6,599 nt of DNA from JAUWOY01 sp034431315. Lineage in GTDB: Bacteria > Chloroflexota > Anaerolineae > VGOG01. Location of the stretch: NCBI GenBank assembly GCA_034431315.1, contig DAOUDK010000029.1, forward strand, positions 1-6,599, written 5' to 3'. The position numbers and the translations under genes were made by a program. The notes beneath the pieces were generated by a model that was not told the DNA's origin, did no database searches, and was given only the letters and a program-made list of their open reading frames with translations. Below are positions 1-6,070 of the stretch, piece by piece; positions within the stretch are counted from its first letter, which is position 1, and each line of letters begins with the position of its first letter.

Positions 1-56
1 AGGCGATAACCAGCAGGAAAGAGATGCTATTCAGATGTAAAAGAGCTACTTATGTT

Positions 57-87
57 AAAAAAAAGCCCCAAGTGCACTTAGCAGAGA
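57..87 (-). terminator. Weak candidate terminator after the 504-aa gene
   Basis: On the minus strand, about ten bases after the stop codon, CTAAG-TGCA-CTTGG can form a 5-bp stem with one G-U pair. It is followed by GGC and a run of eight T residues (64-57). The T run is good but the stem is weak, so this is only a possible end of the transcript. Positions 1-56 show nothing further. Confidence 0.38.
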
Positions 88-95
88 TCTGTCTA

Positions 96-1610
96 CTATT
101 CTCCGATACACTCTTCATCAGGGTCTATGGATATGGGCACGGAAGCTAGAAGGTCAGCGTCATCGTATATATCCAAGATCGCTGCCAGACTATTGCAATT
201 GCTGTTGTTGCGAATGGCAAGAGCTGATGTTGCGGTCCCGTCTTTTGCGAGGAAAGGAAGGGCTATGGTCCTCACATCCTCGACAAGGCTTTGGGGTATG
301 GCATTGTAGCTCGCCGCCTGGGCGTCAAACTCTGGTGTAGTAGGATCGTCGTATTTGCTCATGCCCACTATAGCTGATATAGGCTGAGGAGCGTTTCCCT
401 CTCTCTCAAGGGACTCTATAATCACTGCGCCAACATAGTCAAACCCCAGATCAGTAGATATTGGCAGATAGAAAGTAGTGGAACCATTAGCGCAGACCCA
501 GTTGCTCAAGGACAAAATGCTACCACCGCTAGCATCCAAGAAATTCACCCTAACCCAAGTCTCGTTAAGAGAGCTCAAGTTATGAACATCCACCGAGGTA
601 GCCCAACCGCTGATCTCCCGGAAGATCATAGGGCCATATAGCTTAAAGCCACTCAGTTCATCGTCGTAGGGCTTGACCCTAGCGGTCACGAGCCTGCCCC
701 GATCCATGGTGCCGCAAGGTTCATCGAAGCTCGTTTCGTCAACGATGATGCCCAGAGGCACCTCAGCCGAGATACGGGCCGATCCCAGCCAGGAGCATTG
801 AAGCTTATCTGGCACCGTTGGCACTCTCAGCCGTATGGCCTCACCTGGCGCCAATTGATTGATGCGCCGAGTATAGACGATGTTACAGGTTCCTTGCTCC
901 ATGTAGTCTATCCATACCGAGGTACATTCTTGGCCCGAGTTCTGAATAATCAGCTCCGTGTCCAGTCCCATGTAGCCTTTCATGACGTAGGGCGCAAAGT
1001 ACAGATACGGGGAGCCGGTTCCCTCCATCTGCCTGGAGACGCCGGTATAGGTACTGGACACCGTCGTGCCATAATCATTAGGCCCTGAGCGCCTGACTGC
1101 TGCTGTCAGAGGTTCACCACTCCAATTTGCTTCCCAAAGCGCCTCCCAGGCAAGCCAACTCTCGGTTTCATTCAGAGCATCGGCCGAGGCATCCCACGCA
1201 GTAGGAAAGCTCTCAGGCGCTACGCTGTAAACTATGCCTGACTCCATGTCTTCTGGAAGTTCGACCTCCCAAATCATAGCAACACCTGGACCGATTTCTC
1301 CAGAAGACAAACGATGTCTGGGACCAGGCGATGAGCCTGAACAAAGTGCAGAGTATTCCCCCCAACCAAACAGAATAAGCCGAGTTGGCTCTTCTCCCGT
1401 ATTCTGCACATGAAGCTGCGTCTCCCATTGCCCAGTCCCCAACTCATCCCCGCTATCTATGGCTGGCACATAGATTCTGTGATTACTCAAAGATTGAGCA
1501 CCATAGAAGCTTGACGGCATCGGCGGTACGGTCCCTGCCTCCGTCGGCGATAACGTTAGGAGTACCATTGCTGCCATTAGTACACTCGTTATTCTAATAG
1601 CGTTTTTCAT
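96..1610 (-). CDS. Secreted four-repeat beta-rich protein, 504 aa, paralogue of the neighbouring 1085-aa protein
   Basis: The start is the ATG at 1610, preceded by AAGGGAGG five bases upstream; the upstream TTG in the same frame has no such site and lies close to the predicted transcript start. Residues 1-25 are a signal peptide: MKN, a hydrophobic stretch, then a likely TEA cleavage site. The rest is a chain of beta-rich repeats at about residues 45-132, 206-295, 323-419 and 448-504, with cores such as WETQLHVQN, GLDTELIIQN, GWATSVDVHN and ATSALAIRN. It matches the N-terminal half of the 1085-aa protein almost residue for residue in places, for example GIIVDETSFDEPC and FVSSTYTG/TVSSTYTG. 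The fourth repeat stops after DEECIGE, before the G-Y-I-G-A-A strand present in the paralogue, and there is no Cna-B-like tail. No catalytic motif or cell-wall anchor is visible. The sequence shows export and paralogy; a structural or adhesive surface role is inference. It has its own promoter. Confidence 0.9.
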   Translation of the reverse strand: MKNAIRITSVLMAAMVLLTLSPTEAGTVPPMPSSFYGAQSLSNHRIYVPAIDSGDELGTGQWETQLHVQNTGEEPTRLILFGWGEYSALCSGSSPGPRHRLSSGEIGPGVAMIWEVELPEDMESGIVYSVAPESFPTAWDASADALNETESWLAWEALWEANWSGEPLTAAVRRSGPNDYGTTVSSTYTGVSRQMEGTGSPYLYFAPYVMKGYMGLDTELIIQNSGQECTSVWIDYMEQGTCNIVYTRRINQLAPGEAIRLRVPTVPDKLQCSWLGSARISAEVPLGIIVDETSFDEPCGTMDRGRLVTARVKPYDDELSGFKLYGPMIFREISGWATSVDVHNLSSLNETWVRVNFLDASGGSILSLSNWVCANGSTTFYLPISTDLGFDYVGAVIIESLEREGNAPQPISAIVGMSKYDDPTTPEFDAQAASYNAIPQSLVEDVRTIALPFLAKDGTATSALAIRNNSNCNSLAAILDIYDDADLLASVPISIDPDEECIGE

Positions 1611-1615
1611 CTTTG

Positions 1616-1623
1616 CCTCCCTT
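1616..1623 (-). promoter_or_regulatory. Ribosome binding site of the 504-aa gene
   Basis: AAGGGAGG lies five bases before the ATG at 1610. It decides the start in favour of this ATG over the in-frame TTG at 1649, which would give 13 extra residues in front of a textbook signal peptide. Confidence 0.85.
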
Positions 1624-1643
1624 CCCAGAGACTTGACTCCACC

Positions 1644-1688
1644 CCACAATAGGGCAGTTAACTTCTATCCAAAGTATACCACAATAGG
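1644..1688 (-). repeat. Direct repeat CCTATTGTGG, two copies 35 bp apart around the transcription start
   Basis: Identical 10-bp words lie at 1688-1679, between the -35 and -10 boxes, and at 1653-1644, just downstream of the predicted start. This position would suit a repressor or autoregulator, but no regulator is encoded in the window, and a two-copy 10-mer could also be chance. Confidence 0.45.
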
Positions 1689-1701
1689 CCAACGCCGTCA
1701 A
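1673..1701 (-). promoter_or_regulatory. Sigma-70 type promoter of the 504-aa gene
   Basis: Reading the minus strand, TTGACG (1701-1696) is followed by exactly 17 bases and then TATACT (1678-1673). The -10 box is preceded by TGG, giving an extended -10 as well. Transcription should start near 1666, leaving a leader of about 55 bases. The promoter lies downstream of the terminator of the 1085-aa gene, so the two paralogues can be expressed independently. The 10-bp word CCTATTGTGG sits in the spacer (1688-1679) and again at 1653-1644. Confidence 0.82.
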
Positions 1702-1781
1702 TACTCTGTCGGCCAATTCTTGGTGATCTACCTTCGGTACTGCAAATCGCCAGCCGCGATTGCTACACATAGGTGTACACA

Positions 1782-1815
1782 AAAAGCCACCAGGGGCAAA
1801 CTCCTGGTGGCTTTT
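1782..1815 (-). terminator. Intrinsic terminator after the 1085-aa gene
   Basis: A perfect stem of GCCACCAGG (1786-1794) with CCTGGTGGC (1803-1811) is extended by AAAA/TTTT to 13 bp around an 8-base loop. On the minus strand it ends in five T residues, about 35 bases after the stop codon of the 1085-aa gene. The AAAA/TTTT symmetry would allow it to work in both directions. It separates the two paralogous genes into different transcription units. Confidence 0.92.
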
Positions 1816-1848
1816 GAACTTCTCAGCACGAAGCTGCTGGTGCAACGG

Positions 1849-4800
1849 CTACCAACTAATGGGATCCCATGTACCGCTAGTGTAGGTAATCACACCAGTG
1901 TCACCGCAGTGGGTTCCGACGTTGAAAGTGCCTGTAGTGCTGATGAGCGTGTCCGAGGGGCTCCAGAGCTGGATTCTGTACGTGTCATGAGCCGCACTGA
2001 ATTTCTGCAAGGAAAACACGCCGCCGGCGGTGGTGGTGTTGCTATCAACTACTGCCGGAGGATTCACGCTCATGTCCACAGCCTTAGCCACATACCCCAC
2101 AGCAGCATGCCCGCCGATGGTGGCCGTGCCGACGATGGTGTTCCACTTGCACAACTGGACTCCCGCATCGAGGGTCGAGACAGTACCTCCCCTATAGCAA
2201 TCGCGGTTCTCTTCTGTCCCACCGTCCTTACCTTCTACTTCATTCGGGGCCCCAAAGACGTACGTGTCATGGCCCGCCGCAGAGACTTCAAGGTCGAGGT
2301 CAGCGGCACCAGCCACATCGATGGTGGCCTCACCAGCATTGTCGGTCTCGCCGGTGGTCACGTAGGTCTCATCCGTATCCGCATTGTATTCGTACGTTGC
2401 TGAGACGGTAACGGTAGCACCAGGGATGGGGTTGCCGCTGGTATCCTCCACGGTGACGAACAGCGGGTTGGAGCAGATCAGCTCGTAGTCAAGCTGGGTC
2501 TCCTTGCCGCACTCGACAGTGGCCGCAGCCAGGCCCCAGAAGAAGTCTGTCTTGCTGAACGCCACGTAGTGAGAGTCTGCAGGCACATGCTTGGCCTGGT
2601 AGCCGCCGTTGGAGTTGGTGGGGTTACCCACCACTTCATCACTCGCAATAGCAGGGGGAGTGTACTCCAGATCGCACCATTCGCCAGTGTCGAAGTCGAG
2701 TTCACCACCGACACCGGTCGTATCGATGTGGAAGTTGGACACCCAGTCACCCAGGTCATTGAACACGTCCGAGATGTAGCTGCCGGGGGGCTCCTCGACG
2801 AAGATCTTGAGCCGGTACGCGATCTCGTCTCCGTCTTCCCAGCAAGCAGTAGGCGAATTGGCGGTAACACCAGGCGTGCAATCATTGTCGTCTGGCGCGA
2901 CCAGATCGTCGTTTCTAGTTTCAAACTCGAGGGCGTCCGCGAACGCGAAGAACCCAGCCGAGCTGGTGGTCGTATCGCCATCCTTCTCCCAGACCCACGC
3001 GTCGTCGAAATCGCCATCGCACTCATCATCATCCGCACCCGCCTGACACGTCAGCACCTGCAGCTCCACCTCGGCGTCGTTCAGCCGGTTGGAACCTGCA
3101 CATGCGGGGCCAACGTACGCGCGCCCGTCGACGGTGAAGGGGCCTGCCTCGAAGGTGACTAAGGAGACCGTGGCGCCATTGATCTCTGCGCGGTCAAACC
3201 CGTGATTTTCCTGCCTGACGCTAACGGTGCCGAAGATGTCACCGTAGCAGGCAGGTATGTTTTTAGCGTACGGGATGCCCTCGTAGATGCTAGTGACGTC
3301 GCCCCAGGTGTCGGCGAGAGCGGTGACGCCGCCACCCCCATAAGGGAGACCGAGGATGCCCCTCTCCACCACTATCACGGAAGGCATGAGAGGCTCGTTG
3401 TCCACGTGACCATCCTGGTCCACGTCGCAGAGCTGCTCGAACTCGTTGACATACACCTTGGCCGCGCCGATATAGCCTGGGTACAAGCAGCCGATGTTGT
3501 TAAGGTCAAATAGCTTGACTTGCTTAGGCCTGATCCAGAAGCTAGGGATCTCGCACACAACCGTCCCGGTTTCGTCTTTGAAGTGAATCATAGGCTTGAT
3601 CTTGTTGCAGTTGGAGTTGTTGCGGATGGCGATCAGCGAGGTCCACGGGTGCGCACCATAAGCGTCTTTGGCTATGAAGGGAAGGGCGATCTGGCTTACC
3701 CACTCCTTTTGGGAGTATGGATGGGCGTTGTAGCTCCCTCCTTGCGCGTCCATCTCCGGCGTGAGGGGGTTATCCGGCTTCTTCAGGTCTACCACGGCGA
3801 AGATGGGCTGGGCGTCTGTCGTCCCACCAGGGTAGTTTACCTGGTCGTGCGATTCGATCTCGGCTGCCCCTACGTAGCCGGGGAGGAGGTCGGTTACTAT
3901 CGGTAGGTAAAAAGTGGTGGAACCACCAGGGCAGACCCAGTCAGCGAGGAAGAGAATCTCGTCGCCGCTGTTATCCATGAAGTCTACGGTCACGAAAGTA
4001 TTCAGCCCTTCGCGGCTCAGGTTCTGCACCTGAATGCTGGACTCCCAGCCGCTCCACTCGCGGAAGATGAGGTCAGCGTAGACTTTCGTGTCCTCAATAG
4101 GCTCCCCATCTCTGAACTCTTCTTTAGGCCGAGCGCGATGGGTCAGCAAAGTACCCCGATCCACGCCCATGCAAGGTTCGTCGAAGCTCGTTTCGTCCAC
4201 GATGATGCCCAGGGACACCTCGGCCGAGATGTGGGCCGAGCCCAGCCAGCCACATGGAATCTGACCTACATTACACGGAACCCTCAGCCGTATGGCCTCA
4301 CCTGGCGCCAACTGCTCGACGTGGTGTTTATAGACGATGGCGCAGCTTCCCTGCTCCATATAGTCTATCCATACCGAGGTACATGCTTCTCCTGAGTTTT
4401 GGATAGTCAGCTCCGTGTCTAGTCCGTTGTAGCCCTTCATAACGTAGGGGGCATAGTAGTCGTATGGAGCACTATCATCACCCTCCATCTCCCTGGATAT
4501 TCCAGTGTAGGTACTGGAGACAAAGGTGCCGTAGTCGTTAGGCCCATAGCGGGTCGCCGTGACGGCTACTTCTTCGCCTTGGGCTGGCCCCCATGTCATC
4601 GGGACAGCCGGATCCTTAGTGATATCCATGCCCGTACCAAACTCCCACTCTTTCAGCCATTCTCTCCACATGTCGGTATTACCCTCGGTCAACTCCGCAT
4701 CGGAGCAAGCCTCCATGAACACATCCTCTCTGACCGTGTAGATTATGGCCGACTTGGTATCGGTGGCGAGCTGGGTTCTCAGGGTCCAGATGGCGTTTCC

Positions 4801-5106
4801 TCGGATCAATTGGCAGTAGTGAACAATGACCCCTGGATCATTGGTGGGACAAAGTCCAGAGTAGTCCCCCCATCCTAAGAAGATCGCCCCGGTATCAGTA
4901 TCGTCTATGCTCACGTTCTGCACCTGGATCCAGGTCTCCCAGGGACCAGTTCCCAGCACATCTCCCACGTCTATGCGAGGGAGCTGTATCTTCACTCCGG
5001 GCGTCGGGTCGGCTGCTACGGTGCCGACCGTCATCAGGCCCACCAACATTCCCAGCACCAAAACTCCCAGTGCCAGTCCCAACGTCGTCCAATGCTTCTT
5101 CTTCAT
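1849..5106 (-). CDS. Large secreted modular protein, 1085 aa: four beta-rich repeats plus Cna-B/carboxypeptidase-regulatory-like modules
   Basis: The ATG at 5106 follows AAAGGAGG by seven bases; an in-frame GTG at 5169 has no such site. Residues 1-32 form a signal peptide (MKKKH, a long hydrophobic core, then TVAA). Four beta-rich repeats follow at about 40-126, 217-307, 342-443 and 471-583, with cores WETWIQVQN, GLDTELTIQN, GWESSIQVQN and WTSLIAIRN; repeats 2-4 each close with a G(W/Y)(L/V/I)G(S/A)A strand. An insertion in repeat 4 has the calcium-loop pattern DVDQDGHVDNEP (561-572). From about 622 the protein changes character: GTVSVRQ...GATVSL with a long Asp-rich insertion, then VTVEDTSGNPIPGATVTV (about 882-951), then a last beta module (about 990-1085). 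The last two resemble carboxypeptidase-regulatory/Cna-B folds. Cysteines are frequent, as expected for disulphides outside the cell. There is no LPXTG, S-layer homology or other anchor. A role as surface scaffold or adhesin is inferred. Confidence 0.92.
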   Translation of the reverse strand: MKKKHWTTLGLALGVLVLGMLVGLMTVGTVAADPTPGVKIQLPRIDVGDVLGTGPWETWIQVQNVSIDDTDTGAIFLGWGDYSGLCPTNDPGVIVHYCQLIRGNAIWTLRTQLATDTKSAIIYTVREDVFMEACSDAELTEGNTDMWREWLKEWEFGTGMDITKDPAVPMTWGPAQGEEVAVTATRYGPNDYGTFVSSTYTGISREMEGDDSAPYDYYAPYVMKGYNGLDTELTIQNSGEACTSVWIDYMEQGSCAIVYKHHVEQLAPGEAIRLRVPCNVGQIPCGWLGSAHISAEVSLGIIVDETSFDEPCMGVDRGTLLTHRARPKEEFRDGEPIEDTKVYADLIFREWSGWESSIQVQNLSREGLNTFVTVDFMDNSGDEILFLADWVCPGGSTTFYLPIVTDLLPGYVGAAEIESHDQVNYPGGTTDAQPIFAVVDLKKPDNPLTPEMDAQGGSYNAHPYSQKEWVSQIALPFIAKDAYGAHPWTSLIAIRNNSNCNKIKPMIHFKDETGTVVCEIPSFWIRPKQVKLFDLNNIGCLYPGYIGAAKVYVNEFEQLCDVDQDGHVDNEPLMPSVIVVERGILGLPYGGGGVTALADTWGDVTSIYEGIPYAKNIPACYGDIFGTVSVRQENHGFDRAEINGATVSLVTFEAGPFTVDGRAYVGPACAGSNRLNDAEVELQVLTCQAGADDDECDGDFDDAWVWEKDGDTTTSSAGFFAFADALEFETRNDDLVAPDDNDCTPGVTANSPTACWEDGDEIAYRLKIFVEEPPGSYISDVFNDLGDWVSNFHIDTTGVGGELDFDTGEWCDLEYTPPAIASDEVVGNPTNSNGGYQAKHVPADSHYVAFSKTDFFWGLAAATVECGKETQLDYELICSNPLFVTVEDTSGNPIPGATVTVSATYEYNADTDETYVTTGETDNAGEATIDVAGAADLDLEVSAAGHDTYVFGAPNEVEGKDGGTEENRDCYRGGTVSTLDAGVQLCKWNTIVGTATIGGHAAVGYVAKAVDMSVNPPAVVDSNTTTAGGVFSLQKFSAAHDTYRIQLWSPSDTLISTTGTFNVGTHCGDTGVITYTSGTWDPISW
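3358..4989 (-). repeat. Four tandem diverged beta-sandwich-like repeats within the 1085-aa protein
   Basis: Repeat units are encoded at about 4989-4729, 4458-4186, 4083-3778 and 3696-3358. The shared pattern is a leading strand with LP, AP or a hydrophobic pair, then (G)W/GL-x-(S/T)-x-(I/L)-x-(V/I)-(Q/R)N, an acidic middle section, PGxxxxxxLP-like strands, then G(W/Y)(L/V/I)G(S/A)A-x-(I/V) and a final IxVVD/IIVDE strand. Repeat 1 is the most divergent. The same pattern is common, from memory, in secreted Chloroflexota proteins; I cannot assign a Pfam name. Confidence 0.7.
3391..3426 (-). other. EF-hand/dockerin-like calcium loop in the 1085-aa protein
   Basis: Residues 561-572 read D-V-D-Q-D-G-H-V-D-N-E-P, with D at loop positions 1, 3, 5 and 9, G at 6, a hydrophobic residue at 8 and E at 11. 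This fits the DxDxDG loop of EF-hand, dockerin and thrombospondin-3 type calcium sites. The usual Glu/Asp at position 12 is replaced by Pro, with Glu one place earlier. It occupies the same loop where repeat 3 has an unrelated insertion, and the 504-aa paralogue ends before it. Confidence 0.55.
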
Positions 5107-5113
5107 TTTCGAG

Positions 5114-5122
5114 CCTCCTTTT
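5114..5122 (-). promoter_or_regulatory. Ribosome binding site of the 1085-aa gene
   Basis: AAAAGGAGG ends seven bases before the ATG at 5106. It is the strongest such site in the window. It rejects the upstream GTG at 5169, which would place a basic 21-residue stretch before the signal peptide. Confidence 0.88.
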
Positions 5123-5221
5123 GATTTTTTGATAGGGTTTTTAATAATCAGCGGCTTGGTTTTAGCCACAATTCGTAATTACTCACGCGATGGGCCGGGA
5201 ACCCCTGGGCTTTAGCTCTAG

Positions 5222-5242
5222 GCGGCCTTGCTTTCCGGCCGC
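5222..5242 (-). other. GC-rich hairpin between the GIIKGD gene and the 1085-aa gene
   Basis: GCGGCC (5222-5227) pairs perfectly with GGCCGC (5237-5242) around a 9-base loop, with one possible G-T pair outside. No T tract follows on either strand, so it is not a standard intrinsic terminator. It could slow or process the transcript, adjusting the ratio of the small repeat protein to the large one. The surrounding gap (5107-5308) shows no convincing promoter. Confidence 0.45.
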
Positions 5243-5308
5243 TGGGAGTATGACCCGTTCAGACCGCTGGAGTACCCCGGCGTATCAAATGAATAAGTTA
5301 CTGCGATT

Positions 5309-5737
5309 CTAAACGGAAGGCGCCAGGTCGCCCTTGATGATCCCTGCGCTCGGGGCGGAGAAGTCGCCCTTGATGATCCCTGCGATCGAGGAGTCACCCT
5401 TGATGATCCCCGCGCTTGGGGAGGAGAAGTCGCCCTTGATGATCCCCGCACTCGAGGCGTCACCCTTGATGATGCCCGCGCTCGAGGCGTCACCCTTGAT
5501 GATGCCCGCGCTTGGGGAGGAGAAGTCGCCCTTGATGATCCCTGCGCTCGAGGCGTCGCCCTTGATGATCCCCGCGCTTGAGGCGTCACCCTTGATGATG
5601 CCCACGTTTTCGGGAGAGAAATCGCCTTTGATTATCCCGACGTTCTTGAACGAAGCAAGTCCCTCGGCCAGATTGAGGCTTAACAAGAGACCGAGAATTA
5701 GCGCTAGACTGAAGATGCACCAGAGTGTCCTTTTCAT
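5309..5737 (-). CDS. Small secreted GIIKGD-repeat protein, 142 aa
   Basis: I do not recognise this family. The ATG at 5737 has GGGAGG eight bases upstream, and residues 1-28 form a signal peptide (MKR, a Leu-rich core, cleavage probably near GLA). Almost all of the mature chain is ten exact copies of Gly-Ile-Ile-Lys-Gly-Asp, the first at residues 34-39 and the last at 132-137, ending in LAPSV. Linkers are ASSA or SSIA (10-residue unit) or FSSPSA, FSAPSA or FSPENV (12-residue unit). The unit lengths run 12-10-10-12-10-10-12-10-12, so a 32-residue super-repeat appears twice. Alternating hydrophobic, Gly and charged residues with Ser/Ala linkers suggest a short-turn beta fold or a self-assembling fibre; a multi-copy peptide precursor is a weaker alternative. 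Only 55 bases separate it from the 72-aa gene, so the two are probably co-transcribed. Confidence 0.88.
   Translation of the reverse strand: MKRTLWCIFSLALILGLLLSLNLAEGLASFKNVGIIKGDFSPENVGIIKGDASSAGIIKGDASSAGIIKGDFSSPSAGIIKGDASSAGIIKGDASSAGIIKGDFSSPSAGIIKGDSSIAGIIKGDFSAPSAGIIKGDLAPSV
5327..5638 (-). repeat. Coding tandem repeat, ten 30- or 36-bp units encoding GIIKGD
   Basis: GIIKGD codons begin on the minus strand at 5638, 5602, 5572, 5542, 5506, 5476, 5446, 5410, 5380 and 5344. The inner copies are nearly identical DNA, while the first (GGGATAATCAAAGGCGAT) differs at several third positions. This indicates recent expansion in the middle of the array with an older N-terminal edge. The unit is a multiple of three throughout, and the amino acids are kept where codons differ, so it is a protein repeat rather than a DNA satellite. 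Confidence 0.95.
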
Positions 5738-5745
5738 TTTCGTTA

Positions 5746-5751
5746 CCTCCC
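5746..5751 (-). promoter_or_regulatory. Ribosome binding site of the GIIKGD gene
   Basis: GGGAGG lies eight bases before the ATG at 5737, which begins directly with a signal peptide. The open frame extends 31 codons further upstream without a comparable site and overlaps the end of the 72-aa gene. Confidence 0.85.
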
Positions 5752-5792
5752 TTATTGTTTGTAGATGACCTCGACTTGGCACCCCTCTGACC

Positions 5793-6011
5793 TCAGGCGA
5801 TGTATTTCCTTTTGTTCCAAGAGACGCCAAAGCCGTTGCACTGTTTGCGGATGAAACCTACCAGATGTTCCATGCCCTTGAAGTAATTCTTCTGCCCCGT
5901 TTGGACGTTTTCGACACTGCCGCGCCACTCAGGATTCTCGTCCTCCATCTCCCTCGGCTCTTCCCAAATGCGGATAAAGAAGGACACATACCTTCGTTGC
6001 TGAAGCGACAT
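5793..6011 (-). CDS. Small conserved cytoplasmic protein with FFIRIWEEPRE and PEWRG motifs, 72 aa
   Basis: The ATG at 6011 is preceded by a weak AAAGGGG seven bases upstream. The protein has no signal peptide or membrane segment. Visible features are FFIRIWEEPRE (residues 11-21), PEWRGSVENV (27-36), TGQKNYFKGM (38-47) and a short helix-like HLVGFIRKQ (49-57). From memory this matches a family of small uncharacterised proteins found in Chloroflexota and some other bacteria, often with sequences like PEWRG-x-(V/I)-E-x-V-x-(S/T)-G near a final F-I. The family has no function I can name. The basic tail NKRKYIA (66-72) lies beyond that core. As first gene before two secreted proteins it could have a regulatory or accessory role, but nothing in the sequence shows this. 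Confidence 0.82.
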   Translation of the reverse strand: MSLQQRRYVSFFIRIWEEPREMEDENPEWRGSVENVQTGQKNYFKGMEHLVGFIRKQCNGFGVSWNKRKYIA

Positions 6012-6036
6012 ATTTTTTCCCCTTTCCGCAGCTAAT

Positions 6037-6070
6037 AAAAAACTGCTGTTAACTTTCTTTCAACAGCAGT
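6037..6070 (-). terminator. Terminator-like hairpin upstream of the 72-aa gene, overlapping its promoter
   Basis: ACTGCTGTT (6042-6050) and AACAGCAGT (6062-6070) form a perfect 9-bp stem around an 11-base loop. On the minus strand the stem runs into six T residues (6042-6037). The form is that of an intrinsic terminator, but it points toward the 72-aa gene and ends about 25 bases before its ATG. It would stop transcripts entering from beyond 6070. A transcript starting from the -10 box at 6073-6068 would lack most of the first arm and escape. Confidence 0.65.

Noticed and set aside
1633..2403. Plus-strand 256-codon open frame
   Set aside because: It crosses the strong terminator and the end of the 1085-aa gene antisense. 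The peptide is of mixed, unconvincing composition and there is no start signal.
2478..3162. Overlapping open frames on both strands in the GC-rich part of the large gene
   Set aside because: They are Ser/Arg/Thr-rich shadow translations arising from the codon use of the 1085-aa gene.
3201..3260. Possible frameshift or gene fusion scar at the change from repeats to Cna-B-like modules
   Set aside because: The frame is continuous from 5106 to 1849 with no internal stop or shift; the change is a domain boundary, not a break.
5107..5169. Upstream GTG start giving a 1106-aa product
   Set aside because: The ATG at 5106 has a near-perfect ribosome binding site and starts a standard signal peptide; the GTG has neither.
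5327..5638. Tandem repeat array considered as a CRISPR
   Set aside because: There are no unique spacers; the units are contiguous multiples of three, in frame, inside a gene with ribosome binding site and signal peptide.
5309..5737. KGD as an integrin-binding motif
   Set aside because: KGD is meaningful in snake-venom disintegrins within a fixed loop. Here it is simply part of a bacterial repeat, with no evidence of a host.
5334..5768. Plus-strand 144-codon repeat frame (PLMIPALE units)
   Set aside because: It is the mirror of the GIIKGD array: the unit is a multiple of three and free of stops on both strands. It has no suitable ribosome binding site or start context.
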